NCBI RefSeq assembly: GCF_002884445.1
Contig: NZ_KZ614144.1
Location: 3,516,094 to 3,580,093, forward strand
Direction of reading: 5' to 3'
Source: Paenibacillus castaneae
GTDB lineage: Bacteria > Bacillota > Bacilli > Paenibacillales > Paenibacillaceae
DNA length: 64,000 nucleotides
A model generated the notes under the pieces. It did no database searches and had not been told where the DNA came from. It saw only the letters and a list, made by a program, of their open reading frames with translations. Numbering within the stretch: position 1 is the first letter of the stretch; every line of letters starts with the position of its first letter. Made by a program: the position numbers and the translations under genes. Positions 48,901 to 57,566 of this stretch are shown here, one piece after another.

Positions 48901-49968
48901 ATGACTAACAAAACAACTAATATGGAAATAGGAATAAGTACATTTCTCGAAACAACACCAGATCCGGTGACAGGTGAGGTTATCAGCCATGCAGAGCGGC
49001 TGCGAAATGCAGTTGAGGAAATCGTCCTTGCCGATCAAGTCGGCCTGGATGTATATGGAATTGGGGAGCATCATCGGGCCGATTACGCAGGCACCGCGCC
49101 TGCCGTTGTACTCGCAGCGGCGGCTGCCATGACGAAACGGATCAGACTTACGAGTGCTGTTACCGTGCTGTCCTCAGACGACCCTGTTCGCGTCTATCAA
49201 GCATTCTCGACCCTTGACGGCATTTCGAATGGTAGAGCCGAAATTATGGCGGGACGTGGTTCATTCATTGAATCCTTCCCACTCTTCGGATATAGCTTAG
49301 ATGATTATGATGAATTATTCGACGAGAAGCTGGAGCTGCTGCTTGCGATCCGCGCTTCAGAGAAAGTAACTTGGCGCGGCGGTCATCGTCCTGCTATCGA
49401 TAATTTGGCGGTCTATCCCCGCTCCGTTCAGAGCCCGCTTCCGGTCTGGATTGCAAGCGGCGGCAATGCTCAGTCGGCTGTTCGTGCAGGAATGCTGGGG
49501 CTGCCTATCGCTTTCGCGATTATCGGAGGGATGCCTGAAAGCTTTGCACCTTTAGTCTCCCTTTATAAAGAAGCTGCTGCGAGGGCAGGGCATGATCCAG
49601 AAAAGCTGTCTATTGCAACGCATTCACATGGATTTGTTGGAGATACAACAGAGCAAGCTGCCGATTTATTCTTCCCTCCAACGCAAGCTCAAATGAATGT
49701 GATCGGACGCGAGCGAGGCTGGAGGCAAAATTATGACCGCGCTGCTTTTGATGCTGCACGCAGCCTGCGCGGCGCTCTTTATGTCGGCGATCCTGAATAT
49801 GTAGCGGAAAAGATTATTTTACTTCGCAAAAATTTAGGAGTAACTCGTTTCTTCCTGCATGTAAACGTCGGCACAATGCCGCACCGTGAAGTGATGCGTG
49901 CCATTGAGCTGCTTGGCACCAAGGTAGCGCCGATTGTACGTAAAGAGCTTGTGCGTATCGAAGCTTAG
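48901..49968 (+). CDS. LLM-class flavin-dependent oxidoreductase
   Basis: A 355-aa member of the bacterial luciferase-like monooxygenase superfamily, a TIM-barrel protein using FMN or F420. Characteristic parts are [14 protein letters not shown] at the start, [25 protein letters not shown] (around residues 55-80), [18 protein letters not shown] and [11 protein letters not shown]. The substrate is unknown; similar proteins act on small hydrophobic or sulfur compounds. The ATG follows AAGGAGGAG. Monocistronic. Confidence 0.9.
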   Translation: MTNKTTNMEIGISTFLETTPDPVTGEVISHAERLRNAVEEIVLADQVGLDVYGIGEHHRADYAGTAPAVVLAAAAAMTKRIRLTSAVTVLSSDDPVRVYQAFSTLDGISNGRAEIMAGRGSFIESFPLFGYSLDDYDELFDEKLELLLAIRASEKVTWRGGHRPAIDNLAVYPRSVQSPLPVWIASGGNAQSAVRAGMLGLPIAFAIIGGMPESFAPLVSLYKEAAARAGHDPEKLSIATHSHGFVGDTTEQAADLFFPPTQAQMNVIGRERGWRQNYDRAAFDAARSLRGALYVGDPEYVAEKIILLRKNLGVTRFFLHVNVGTMPHREVMRAIELLGTKVAPIVRKELVRIEA

Positions 49969-50049
49969 AATTAAATAGAGTCTGGAAAATGCGATTTTAA
50001 TTACGAATTGATCATGATATAATTTAAAGAAAAAAGCAGGTGCAATTTC

Positions 50050-50340
50050 GTGTCTAAGGTTACAGATAAAATTTCTTTTGCAGAATTCATGTTCAATCCA
50101 GCTTTTAAGGAGTTTAATAATATTGAACATGAAAAACATCCGAAAATGAATCCTATAATAGAAGCTTGGGATAATAAAACATTGACTGACAATATTTCGA
50201 AATTGAATAGAGAACTGCTCAGAAGAGATGCTCATGGTTTAAACGAGTCACCTTTTTCTGAGTCAAATCAAGAACTTCATCTCCAGCTTTATTCTTTAAT
50301 TATGTATCTAAAACAACGTTTAGCTAAGGAGCCTTCTTAA
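50050..50340 (+). CDS. Hypothetical protein, 96 aa
   Basis: Function not recognised. The start is GTG at 50050 with AGGTG a few nt upstream, and a strong terminator overlaps the stop. The protein is small, soluble and mostly helical, with charged residues (KLNRELLRRDAHGLNESPFS). No signal peptide or known motif. It lies after the LLM gene with its own spacing of 81 nt. Confidence 0.6.
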   Translation: MSKVTDKISFAEFMFNPAFKEFNNIEHEKHPKMNPIIEAWDNKTLTDNISKLNRELLRRDAHGLNESPFSESNQELHLQLYSLIMYLKQRLAKEPS

Positions 50341-50355
50341 TGAAGGCTTTTTTTT
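50330..50355 (+). terminator. Rho-independent terminator
   Basis: AGCCTTC-TTAAT-GAAGGCT followed by seven T. The hairpin overlaps the last codons and stop of the 96-residue gene. Confidence 0.88.
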
Positions 50356-50448
50356 GAGATTTCTTTTTCCATGTTCTTTATTATATGATGGAATCATCCA
50401 GACGTATCTATTCTAAGGTTAAGCTTGGTAATATGGAGGATGATACAT

Positions 50449-51492
50449 ATGAAAGTAGCATATGCCCGTTCAAAAGCGTCAGAGTGGGTCATACAAATCG
50501 CAAGTCGCGAGCCTGAATATATGGGAGCTTATTACAGCGGCTCTACCATACGAATGACTGATGATATGGAAATGCCAGCGGCTTCCGATATCGATATTGT
50601 AATCGTTACCAAGCATGATGTACCTCCTCTTAAGCTTGGGAAGTTCATTTACCGTGGTGTGCTTATTGAGGTGACCTATCTGTCTTGGGGTCAGCTAGCG
50701 ACAGTCGAAGATGTATTAGCATCCTACCATCTGGCTGGGAGCTTCCAAGTAGATACCATTATTGCTGACCCGACCGGTCATCTGCGAAGCTTATATTCAC
50801 AAGTATCTAGCCACTTTAAGGAGATGGAATGGGTACGTCGCAGATGCGAGAACGCTCGGGAGAGGATTGAGAATGGACTGCATGCCATTGATAGTTCTGC
50901 CCCGTTTCATGACCAAGTGACGGCGTGGCTGTTCCCAGCCAGCGTGACAACTCATGTGCTGCTCGTAGCAGCGCTTCGAAACCCCACTGTGAGACTTCGC
51001 TACCTAGCAGTTCGTGAAGTGTTAATCAAATACAAGCAAACCAATCTTTATGAGGAGCTTCTTGAACTGGTTGGATGTTCCAAGCTATCTCCACAGCTTG
51101 TTGAGCATCATCTTAATGAGCTCGCCCGAACATTTGATGCAGCTGCTGCCATATCCAAAACACTATTTTTCTTCAGCACGGATATTACTGCTGCTGCTCG
51201 TCCGATCGCTATTGATGGGAGCCGTGAACTCATTCGCGCAGGCTTCCACCGAGAAGCCGTTTTCTGGATCATTGCGACTTTTGCTCGCTCTCACAAGATT
51301 CTGGCCGCAGACGCTCCAATCGAGGTGCAGAATGCATATATCCCTGCCTTCAAAGCAGCAGTAGCCGACCTAGGAATTTCCTCTTCAAGCGATTTAACAA
51401 GGCGTGCTAGAGACGTTATTGAGTTCCTTCCAAGGCTCTGGTCAGCTACCGAAGAAATTCTACAAGCTAACCCGGAAATTGTGATCAAATGA
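50449..51492 (+). CDS. Nucleotidyltransferase-superfamily protein
   Basis: A 347-aa cytosolic protein with an N-terminal nucleotidyltransferase-like domain: YYSGSTIR (the G-S helix) and SDIDIVIV (the D-x-D metal ligands) at about residues 30-55. The helical C-terminal region (about 140-345) resembles that of streptomycin/aminoglycoside adenylyltransferase-like proteins, but the residues deciding the substrate are not recognisable. The ATG at 50449 follows GGAGG at 7 nt; an upstream in-frame start at 50425 lacks a site. Its last 33 nt overlap the convergent frameshifted gene at 51460. Confidence 0.75.
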   Translation: MKVAYARSKASEWVIQIASREPEYMGAYYSGSTIRMTDDMEMPAASDIDIVIVTKHDVPPLKLGKFIYRGVLIEVTYLSWGQLATVEDVLASYHLAGSFQVDTIIADPTGHLRSLYSQVSSHFKEMEWVRRRCENARERIENGLHAIDSSAPFHDQVTAWLFPASVTTHVLLVAALRNPTVRLRYLAVREVLIKYKQTNLYEELLELVGCSKLSPQLVEHHLNELARTFDAAAAISKTLFFFSTDITAAARPIAIDGSRELIRAGFHREAVFWIIATFARSHKILAADAPIEVQNAYIPAFKAAVADLGISSSSDLTRRARDVIEFLPRLWSATEEILQANPEIVIK

Positions 51493-51925
51493 TTGCAATG
51501 CTGCTGTCGATGCGTTGACGACAGTTCCTGTGCCGCCTCCCGTTGGTCTATAACTGCGATCTCTTCCCACTTCAATCCAAGCTTTCCATTCGTTTTCCGT
51601 ATCCGCAGTAGTCCACGTTGCTACATAGTCAGCAGGTTTTGATTGCGTTTTATTTTCGGGATAACTGATCATGATGTTGGAAATATGCCATTTGGGAGGA
51701 ATATAGAAAGCGACACCACCCCAATCATTAGGGTCAATCTCAATCGAAGCAATAATCTGTACCTGTTCAACCTTTCCTTCGTTTCCCTTTACAAATATTG
51801 TTCCTTTTGCTGCTGTCTTCAATTTCTTGAGAAGATATTTTTTGCTTTGATGATAACTGAAAAATAATCGTTACAATGACAACCATTATGGAAAATAACA
51901 AAATGAATATGGTTTTTACTTTCAT
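51460..51925 (-). pseudogene. Exported hypothetical protein gene with a single-base frameshift
   Basis: From an ATG at 51925, after GGTGGAG, the frame codes for a signal/membrane segment (MKVKTIFILLFSIMVVIVTI) and a linker ending ISSQEIEDSSK. At 51805-51808 the coding strand has a run of four A. If one A is removed, the frame continues without a break into GTIFVKGNEGKVEQV and on to the stop at 51460, giving one protein of about 155 residues with a beta-rich exported domain (DPNDWGGVAFYIPPKW, RSYRPTGGGTGTVV). As written, the N-terminal frame is cut off. This is either a recent mutation, a phase-variable tract or a sequencing error. The 3' end overlaps the nucleotidyltransferase gene. Function not recognised. 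Confidence 0.65.
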
Positions 51926-52015
51926 ACTCCACCATTTTTCTCCTTTCCATTCTATTCTGCCTAGTCATGCGGTTATAGAAGCGATTTTACTTATGGGAAG
52001 GTAATTAAAAACGAT

Positions 52016-52969
52016 TTACATTTTCAATGTAAGCAGCTCTTTTTCAAGCCATTTGCCATACCCACACCAATTATACCCATTCTCTGGGTTTGTTTCTCGT
52101 AATCGCTCATATATCGCCAAAGATAATGGCATACCGCCATTTTGGCTTTTCAAATATGAAATACAATCTTCTTGCGTTCTCAGCATTAATTTCTCACTCA
52201 AATAAGCTTCTGCTCCAACAACAATATATTCTTCAGGCCCGCTATGATAATTCACAATAAGCTCGTCATATTGTTGTTTAAATTGTTTGTTCGACTTCAA
52301 AAGCTCATCTTGCTGCTTCAGCGCTTGTCCCGATCCGGGGAATCCGTGTAAAGATTCGTGCAAACAAAGACGAAATACATGTTTCGGTAAATGCATATAG
52401 CCATGAGGCCCAGCATGCATGACCATCGCGCCGTTTGGCAATTGAAAAGCTATCGGTTTAATATAGGCAGCGAAATAAACCGTAGAACAGATCGGATGCT
52501 CAGCAGCAAGAAATATGGTTAACGTTCGTTCCAGCTTATGTAAGGGATAAACCTTCTCCATAATCATCTCATATTGTTCAGCAATATCTTGTAAATAAGG
52601 CTTGACTCTTTGGTTCCAAGCTATAGGAAGACCTGCTTCTTTTAATATTTGAAAACAATCGGAAAGTAATTGCCAATGATCCGCTATTAGATGATCGTCC
52701 TTCGCATGTATGGAATAGTTTTGCAACACCGTTATGATATCATCCAGCGTTTTGACCCCGTATGCGGATAAATATGTACATAGATAAGACATTGACATCT
52801 TGCTGCAAACCTCATTAATCAGCTTTAATCCTTGATCTCCAAGTCGCGGTTCCCAGCTTTGTCTAACGTCCAGATAATGCTGGTTGTAGAAAGAGTTATC
52901 TGAGACGGCATTCAGAAATAAAATCATATCATACGCTTCATGTGGCGCAAATAAATAATTGGCAGACAA
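52016..52969 (-). CDS. Putative HExxH metallopeptidase-like protein
   Basis: A 317-aa soluble protein. The only recognisable site is LCLHESLHGF at about residues 215-225, an HExxH motif as in zinc metallopeptidases, followed about 38 residues later by VVGAEAYLSEKL, which offers a third ligand Glu. The N-terminal 170 residues are helical. There is no signal peptide, so it would act inside the cell. The start is TTG with AGAAGGG 6 nt upstream. Monocistronic. Family not recognised; peptidase activity is only inferred from the motif. Confidence 0.65.
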   Translation of the reverse strand: MSANYLFAPHEAYDMILFLNAVSDNSFYNQHYLDVRQSWEPRLGDQGLKLINEVCSKMSMSYLCTYLSAYGVKTLDDIITVLQNYSIHAKDDHLIADHWQLLSDCFQILKEAGLPIAWNQRVKPYLQDIAEQYEMIMEKVYPLHKLERTLTIFLAAEHPICSTVYFAAYIKPIAFQLPNGAMVMHAGPHGYMHLPKHVFRLCLHESLHGFPGSGQALKQQDELLKSNKQFKQQYDELIVNYHSGPEEYIVVGAEAYLSEKLMLRTQEDCISYLKSQNGGMPLSLAIYERLRETNPENGYNWCGYGKWLEKELLTLKM

Positions 52970-53088
52970 CTAAAACCCTTCTCTCGTCAATAAAATTTAT
53001 GTGATTGGTGCAACATACCAAAAATTTGAGTCGTCTAGAACTATGTAAGACAATACGCAGCATGAAGCGGCAAATGGAGGAATGACAA

Positions 53089-54324
53089 ATGAAAAAAATT
53101 CACAAAATGTTAGCAGCAACATCTATTCTAGCGATGGCAGCTATGCCGATGGCAGCAAGTGCTCAGGACGTTCCACCCCCGACAAGTCAAAATGGACAAG
53201 GACTGATTATGAATCAAGCGAAGATTGTACCTGCGACTATGGGCCAAATTACAGATTTCGTAAATGACAAAACAGGTAAATTCATTACCGTTAAGGGTCG
53301 TGGCCTAGCTCCGATCGATCAAAGCGAAATTATTCTTGCAATTACCAAAGATACTAAAATATATAATGCCAAAGGTCAAAGAGTACCTTTAAAAACGATC
53401 ATGGATGAGAAATTGGTTGTAAAAGCATTTTACGGAGCTAATATTACAAAAAGCCTTCCAGCACGCGGAACAGCATTAACGCTGGTCGTTCAAGACTACA
53501 GCTTTACTGGAATTGAAGGTAAAGTATCCGAAGTGAAAGAAAACGGCATTGTCGTTACCGGTACAGATATCTATAATTCGAACGAGGAGACCATTGTTTT
53601 GCACTTTGCTGACAAGACTCAGATTTTTGACCAAAACGGCAAAGCAATCAAAGCTAGTGATATCAAAGCTGGCATGAGCCTCAAATCATTTTATGGTCCT
53701 GCCGTAACGATGAGCATCCCGCCTCAATCGACAACAAACTATGTGATTGTGAACACGTCTGCTGATGAGAACGGTCATGAGGATGCTCCCGGTACAGACG
53801 GTATTATTATAAATGCAGCAGAAAACAAGATTACAGTGGTTGGGCAGCCGATGGAGAAAGGTGGCGTGAATCACGTCATTCTAACCGTGACTGAGGACAC
53901 TCAAATCGTCAATCAGGATGGCAGCCCTCTGACGCGGGATGCATTGAAATCCGATGTTCGAGTTGATGCCTACTATGGTGAAGTCATGACGATGATCTAC
54001 CCCGCTCAAACGAGTGCCACAAAAATCATTGTGAAAGAAACAGAAACTAATAAAGTGGAAGGTACTATTATGGCATCAGATCTTGTTTCAGAAGGTCAAG
54101 TCTATGTCAATGTAGGTTCTGACCAATCCACTACTAATGATGTGATTCTCAACATCACAGAAGTCACCAAAGTAATCTCAGTAGTTGGCGGAGATTCTGA
54201 ATTGAAAGCTGGCATGAAAATTATCGCCTACCACTCTCCAATCATGACGAGATCGCTTCCAGGCATCACGAATGCGAGTATTGTAGTTGTAACTTCCGAT
54301 GACAGTACAGTAATTCCTAACTAG
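53089..54324 (+). CDS. Secreted protein with four internal repeats
   Basis: A 411-aa exported protein with a signal peptide (residues 1-25, ending ASA-QD). The rest is made of four repeats of about 90 residues, at roughly 48-140, 142-230, 235-325 and 328-405. Each has the plan: small beta strands, a strand like ILAITKDTKIYNAKGQ, a helix with Lys/Asp, then VxAFYGxxxTxSLPxxxTAxxIVV. The YGP/YGE...T.S/M.P signature recurs in all four (AFYGANITKSLP, SFYGPAVTMSIP, AYYGEVMTMIYP, AYHSPIMTRSLP). No enzyme motif. Probably an extracellular beta-rich structural or binding protein. The ATG follows GGAGG. Confidence 0.82.
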   Translation: MKKIHKMLAATSILAMAAMPMAASAQDVPPPTSQNGQGLIMNQAKIVPATMGQITDFVNDKTGKFITVKGRGLAPIDQSEIILAITKDTKIYNAKGQRVPLKTIMDEKLVVKAFYGANITKSLPARGTALTLVVQDYSFTGIEGKVSEVKENGIVVTGTDIYNSNEETIVLHFADKTQIFDQNGKAIKASDIKAGMSLKSFYGPAVTMSIPPQSTTNYVIVNTSADENGHEDAPGTDGIIINAAENKITVVGQPMEKGGVNHVILTVTEDTQIVNQDGSPLTRDALKSDVRVDAYYGEVMTMIYPAQTSATKIIVKETETNKVEGTIMASDLVSEGQVYVNVGSDQSTTNDVILNITEVTKVISVVGGDSELKAGMKIIAYHSPIMTRSLPGITNASIVVVTSDDSTVIPN

Positions 54325-54351
54325 TTGCTGGCTAAAAGCAATAAATGACTC

Positions 54352-54390
54352 AAACCAGTCCGTTCCGTTTTAGGAACAGGCTGGTTTTTT
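54352..54390 (+). terminator. Rho-independent terminator
   Basis: AACCAGTCCGTTCC / GGAACAGGCTGGTT with a 6-nt loop and a run of T. It ends the repeat-protein gene and may also serve the convergent GNAT gene. Confidence 0.85.
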
Positions 54391-54395
54391 AATTT

Positions 54396-54902
54396 TTACG
54401 ATTGGAATACAAACACAGGTCCATTCCAGCTCTCATTCTGTATCAATTTCTCTTGATACGAGTTATCGCTTTTATAATTTGTTATTATTTTTTTCCAAAA
54501 TGCATAAGCATTCTTATTGCCAATGGTTTGTCTGATCTCCCAAGTACCGCGAAATTGATCAAACAACGATTCTGCAACCTCTTTGCCCACTCCCTTGCGT
54601 CTATACTTCCGCATAATAAAGAAATCTCCTATTGTGTTTGTTTTCTCGGCTGAACTTAATTTCATATTCTGTTTAGGAACATCAAGACTAACCAAAGCGA
54701 ACCCTGCGATTTCCCCATCTACTTTTACAATAAAGGGTCTGCGATATTCATCCGTCCATTGGTGGTCCAAATATTTATATAAATAGAACCCATGATCGGT
54801 CAACACATGTCCATCAAATTCACTGCTATCATATCGATATAACTGAATTAAGTTAGATAGGACTGTTTTTTCTTCATAGGGGACTAAACATAAATCTATC
54901 AT
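54396..54902 (-). CDS. GNAT N-acetyltransferase
   Basis: A 168-aa acetyltransferase. The acetyl-CoA loop is RKYRRKGVGKEVAESLF, preceded by the strand IGDFFIM, and followed by the beta-bulge region (RGTWEIRQTIGNKNAYAFWKK). The N-terminal part (YRYDSSEFDG, DHGFYLYKYLDHQW) resembles GNATs of the YitI type that act on small amines. The ATG at 54902 has an ideal AGGAGG site; the ATG at 54959 lies in the divergent promoter region and has none. Substrate unknown. Confidence 0.88.
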   Translation of the reverse strand: MIDLCLVPYEEKTVLSNLIQLYRYDSSEFDGHVLTDHGFYLYKYLDHQWTDEYRRPFIVKVDGEIAGFALVSLDVPKQNMKLSSAEKTNTIGDFFIMRKYRRKGVGKEVAESLFDQFRGTWEIRQTIGNKNAYAFWKKIITNYKSDNSYQEKLIQNESWNGPVFVFQS

Positions 54903-55012
54903 TAAATCTTCACCTCCTGCTTGATCGCCAATCGGTCGCATATCGCGCGCCGCTTGCATAAAATGTAGTTCATAGCCTAACCAACATGCTCTGTCTAGGA
55001 GGATATTTCATA

Positions 55013-56377
55013 TTGAAACCTCATTTTAATGGCGTATATTATACGAATTCGCAAATGATTGCAACAAATCAAATAACAGAATCAACACTGAATAGCTACG
55101 CTCTAGAAGCATATGTATATGGATTTCCTGTCCTTTTGATGAACATAACTAGAAGGACTGGTTTGGCAAGCATGATGCAAAAGAACCTATTTTATCATCA
55201 ACAGACATTATCCACTCCCGAGTTCAAATTAGTAGTTAGGCCTAATGTAGATACCCTTTATTCACCTGCTTGGCTTGACCTGACGGATGGGCCATTGCTC
55301 CTGCATGTACCTGATACCAACGGTAAATATTATCTTTTGTCCATGCTTGATGCTTACTCCAACGTATTTTCTTCTATAGGCTCGCGTACAACCGGTACAA
55401 GCGAACAGTATTTTGTTATTGCAGGACCCAGCTGGCATGGCTCTCTTCCGCCGAATATTCCCGTCATTTATGCTCCTACAAATACTGCCTTAATTGCTGG
55501 CCGCACTCAAACTGACGGTCCAAAAGATTATCCCATCGTACACACCATTCAGCGTGGTTACACATTAACACCTCTATTTCCGTCAAGCTCCAAAGGTATG
55601 TTAGATGAACGGATCAATAGCAAGCAATCTCCGAAGGATATTGTAGGTTCTATGGATGCCGCCGTATTCTTCACATTACTCATGTCATTGATGGCAAAAA
55701 ATCCGCCTTATTCTGCCATTCAGTCTCCGGAGATAACGATTAAGCTTCGTACGCTGGGTCTTATGCCAAGCTCATCCTTTAATTACTACGATTTAAGTCC
55801 AACCATACAAACAACTTTATCAAAAGCTGCTCAGGTTGGTTTACAGGCCATTTCAGCAGCAGGCGATGAAGTTTTTCGTCATAATGAAGTAAACGGTTGG
55901 AGCATTCTGCTCAACAACGTCGGAAATTACGGTACAAATTACATCTATCGAGCGGTAGCCGCAGATAGGCTATTTTTAGGCAATATTCCACAGGATGCTG
56001 TATATGGTTATTCTTTTGTCGATAATGCAGGCCATTTATTGGATGGTCATAATATGTACCGGATTCATTTCCTCCCTGAGCAATTACCTCCTGTCCATGC
56101 TTTTTGGTCTGTTACCTTATATAATTCCGATGGATTTCTGGTTGAAAATGAAATTAACCGTTATGCGCTGAGTCCACACCTTGATAATCTTCATTTCAAT
56201 GCGGATGGATCTCTTGATTTTGTCATCCAAAGCACATCGCCTGGCAAAGATAATGAATCGAACTGGCTGCCAGCGCCATTGGGATCATTTAATCTCGTGA
56301 TTAGATTGTATTGGCCGCAGACAAGCGTGCTTTACGGACAATGGCTTCCTCCATCAGTAATCAAGATCAATAAGTAG
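55013..56377 (+). CDS. DUF1254/DUF1214-domain protein
   Basis: A 454-aa protein with the paired DUF1254 (about residues 25-150; AYVYGFPVLLMNITRR, PNVDTLYSPAWLDLT) and DUF1214 (about 340-450; HFLPEQLPPVHAFWSVTLYN, GSLDFVIQSTSPG) domains, often seen together in bacteria. The function is unknown. The TTG at 55013 is 10 nt from an AGGAGG site and is preferred to an ATG at 54986 that has none; with this start there is no signal peptide. It is divergent from the GNAT gene. Confidence 0.87.
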   Translation: MKPHFNGVYYTNSQMIATNQITESTLNSYALEAYVYGFPVLLMNITRRTGLASMMQKNLFYHQQTLSTPEFKLVVRPNVDTLYSPAWLDLTDGPLLLHVPDTNGKYYLLSMLDAYSNVFSSIGSRTTGTSEQYFVIAGPSWHGSLPPNIPVIYAPTNTALIAGRTQTDGPKDYPIVHTIQRGYTLTPLFPSSSKGMLDERINSKQSPKDIVGSMDAAVFFTLLMSLMAKNPPYSAIQSPEITIKLRTLGLMPSSSFNYYDLSPTIQTTLSKAAQVGLQAISAAGDEVFRHNEVNGWSILLNNVGNYGTNYIYRAVAADRLFLGNIPQDAVYGYSFVDNAGHLLDGHNMYRIHFLPEQLPPVHAFWSVTLYNSDGFLVENEINRYALSPHLDNLHFNADGSLDFVIQSTSPGKDNESNWLPAPLGSFNLVIRLYWPQTSVLYGQWLPPSVIKINK

Positions 56378-56406
56378 TAACGATGCATGAACTCATCATC
56401 GCTCTT

Positions 56407-56838
56407 CTATTCCATCCACTGCCGCGGCCCTATTACGTGGAATAGGTGCTGCCTGTCATTATTTAATGCATCCTGAATGCGATTATAAGTGAAGTCGCTA
56501 ATAGGCTTAGGAAGATCATCAATAGAGTAATATTTGCATGCCAAAATCTCCGGCGAGCTTGGTATCGGTTCTTGATTATGGACGTTATTTGAAATGAAAA
56601 CAAAATGATGCATATCATTGCTGGGGTCATAGTAAATGCCGGTTAATTGTTCTACTGTGACTTCAAGTCCTGTTTCCTCCAGCACCTCTCTCTTCGCAGT
56701 TTCCTCTGCTGATTCATTCTTTTCCGATTTCCCTCCAGGAAGATCCCAATTATTTTTTCCGTAGCTGTGTTTTACTAACAGAACTCGTCCTTCAGCATCC
56801 AAAATAATCGCTGCTGCACCAAGTAATTTATTTGGCAA
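56407..56838 (-). CDS. Nudix hydrolase
   Basis: A 143-aa pyrophosphohydrolase. The Nudix box GGKSEKNESAEETAKREV-LEETGLEV (residues 35-60) matches G-x5-E-x7-REUXEEXGU with all metal-binding Glu present. The N-terminal LGAAAIILDAEGRVLLVKHS is typical of ADP-sugar or nucleotide-hydrolysing MutT-like members. The substrate is unknown. The start is TTG after GGGGG. It lies 11 nt downstream of a GNAT gene on the same strand, so both are likely cotranscribed. Confidence 0.92.
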   Translation of the reverse strand: MPNKLLGAAAIILDAEGRVLLVKHSYGKNNWDLPGGKSEKNESAEETAKREVLEETGLEVTVEQLTGIYYDPSNDMHHFVFISNNVHNQEPIPSSPEILACKYYSIDDLPKPISDFTYNRIQDALNNDRQHLFHVIGPRQWME

Positions 56839-56849
56839 AATAATACCCC

Positions 56850-57377
56850 CTATAGTTTTTTTAACATATGAATATCCAAAGGCTCTTTTTCGAATAGCTC
56901 TGGATCGACTTCATTCGTAATCTGGCTGCCATTGCTCTTATAAAAGAAGACAGCTGACTGCGTTTCTGTTGATGAAATATACAAGTATGCTGCTCCTCTT
57001 TTTCGCGCCTCGTCACTTAATTGATTCAAAATCTCAGTTCCGATCCCCATTCTTCTAAATGCTTTGGACACATACATCAAATCTATTTGAAGCTGGTTTT
57101 GTTCCGCGCCTCTGAATGGATGGGCAAGCACGCCAAAACCAACCATGCGATCCGCTTCAAAAGCGCCTATTGCCTTGCCTCCACTTACCAGCTCATATAG
57201 AAGCCGTTCCTTAAGCTCAATAATCGCTTCTTTATCCCAGCTTGGACATTCATGGGATGCTTGCAGCTCCTGCAGCTCTCCGCCCTTTAATTTATAAATA
57301 TACGTAATCGTTTCAGATCGATCTATGTCTTCAATGTGATGGATGTCATTTATTAATAACTCCCTATACGAAATCAT
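56850..57377 (-). CDS. GNAT N-acetyltransferase
   Basis: A 175-aa acetyltransferase. The motif-A region IDLMYVSKAFRRMGIGTEILN (residues 105-125) binds acetyl-CoA, and the C-terminal YIS-STETQSAVFFYKSNGS is the usual motif B. It is upstream of the Nudix gene (11 nt apart). The start follows AAGGAG. The substrate cannot be told. Confidence 0.9.
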   Translation of the reverse strand: MISYRELLINDIHHIEDIDRSETITYIYKLKGGELQELQASHECPSWDKEAIIELKERLLYELVSGGKAIGAFEADRMVGFGVLAHPFRGAEQNQLQIDLMYVSKAFRRMGIGTEILNQLSDEARKRGAAYLYISSTETQSAVFFYKSNGSQITNEVDPELFEKEPLDIHMLKKL

Positions 57378-57492
57378 GATACCTACTCCTTCTTTTAATA
57401 TAATTTCTATTCACGATTCTTCCCGCTTCCATATTCATACAATGATTATAATAATTAGACGCAATCAAGATTACAATAGTTCCTTCCCCACA

Positions 57493-57538
57493 AAAAAGAA
57501 AGCTGCCTCTAGGTCATGGACCTTTGAGACAGCTTTCT
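57493..57538 (-). terminator. Rho-independent terminator of the HK-RR-RND operon
   Basis: On the minus strand GAAAGCTGTCTC...GAGGCAGCTTTC, an extended imperfect stem, is followed by six T, just downstream of the RND gene. Confidence 0.88.
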
Positions 57539-57566
57539 ATTCTGAACTATTTACACAAAGCTTATA

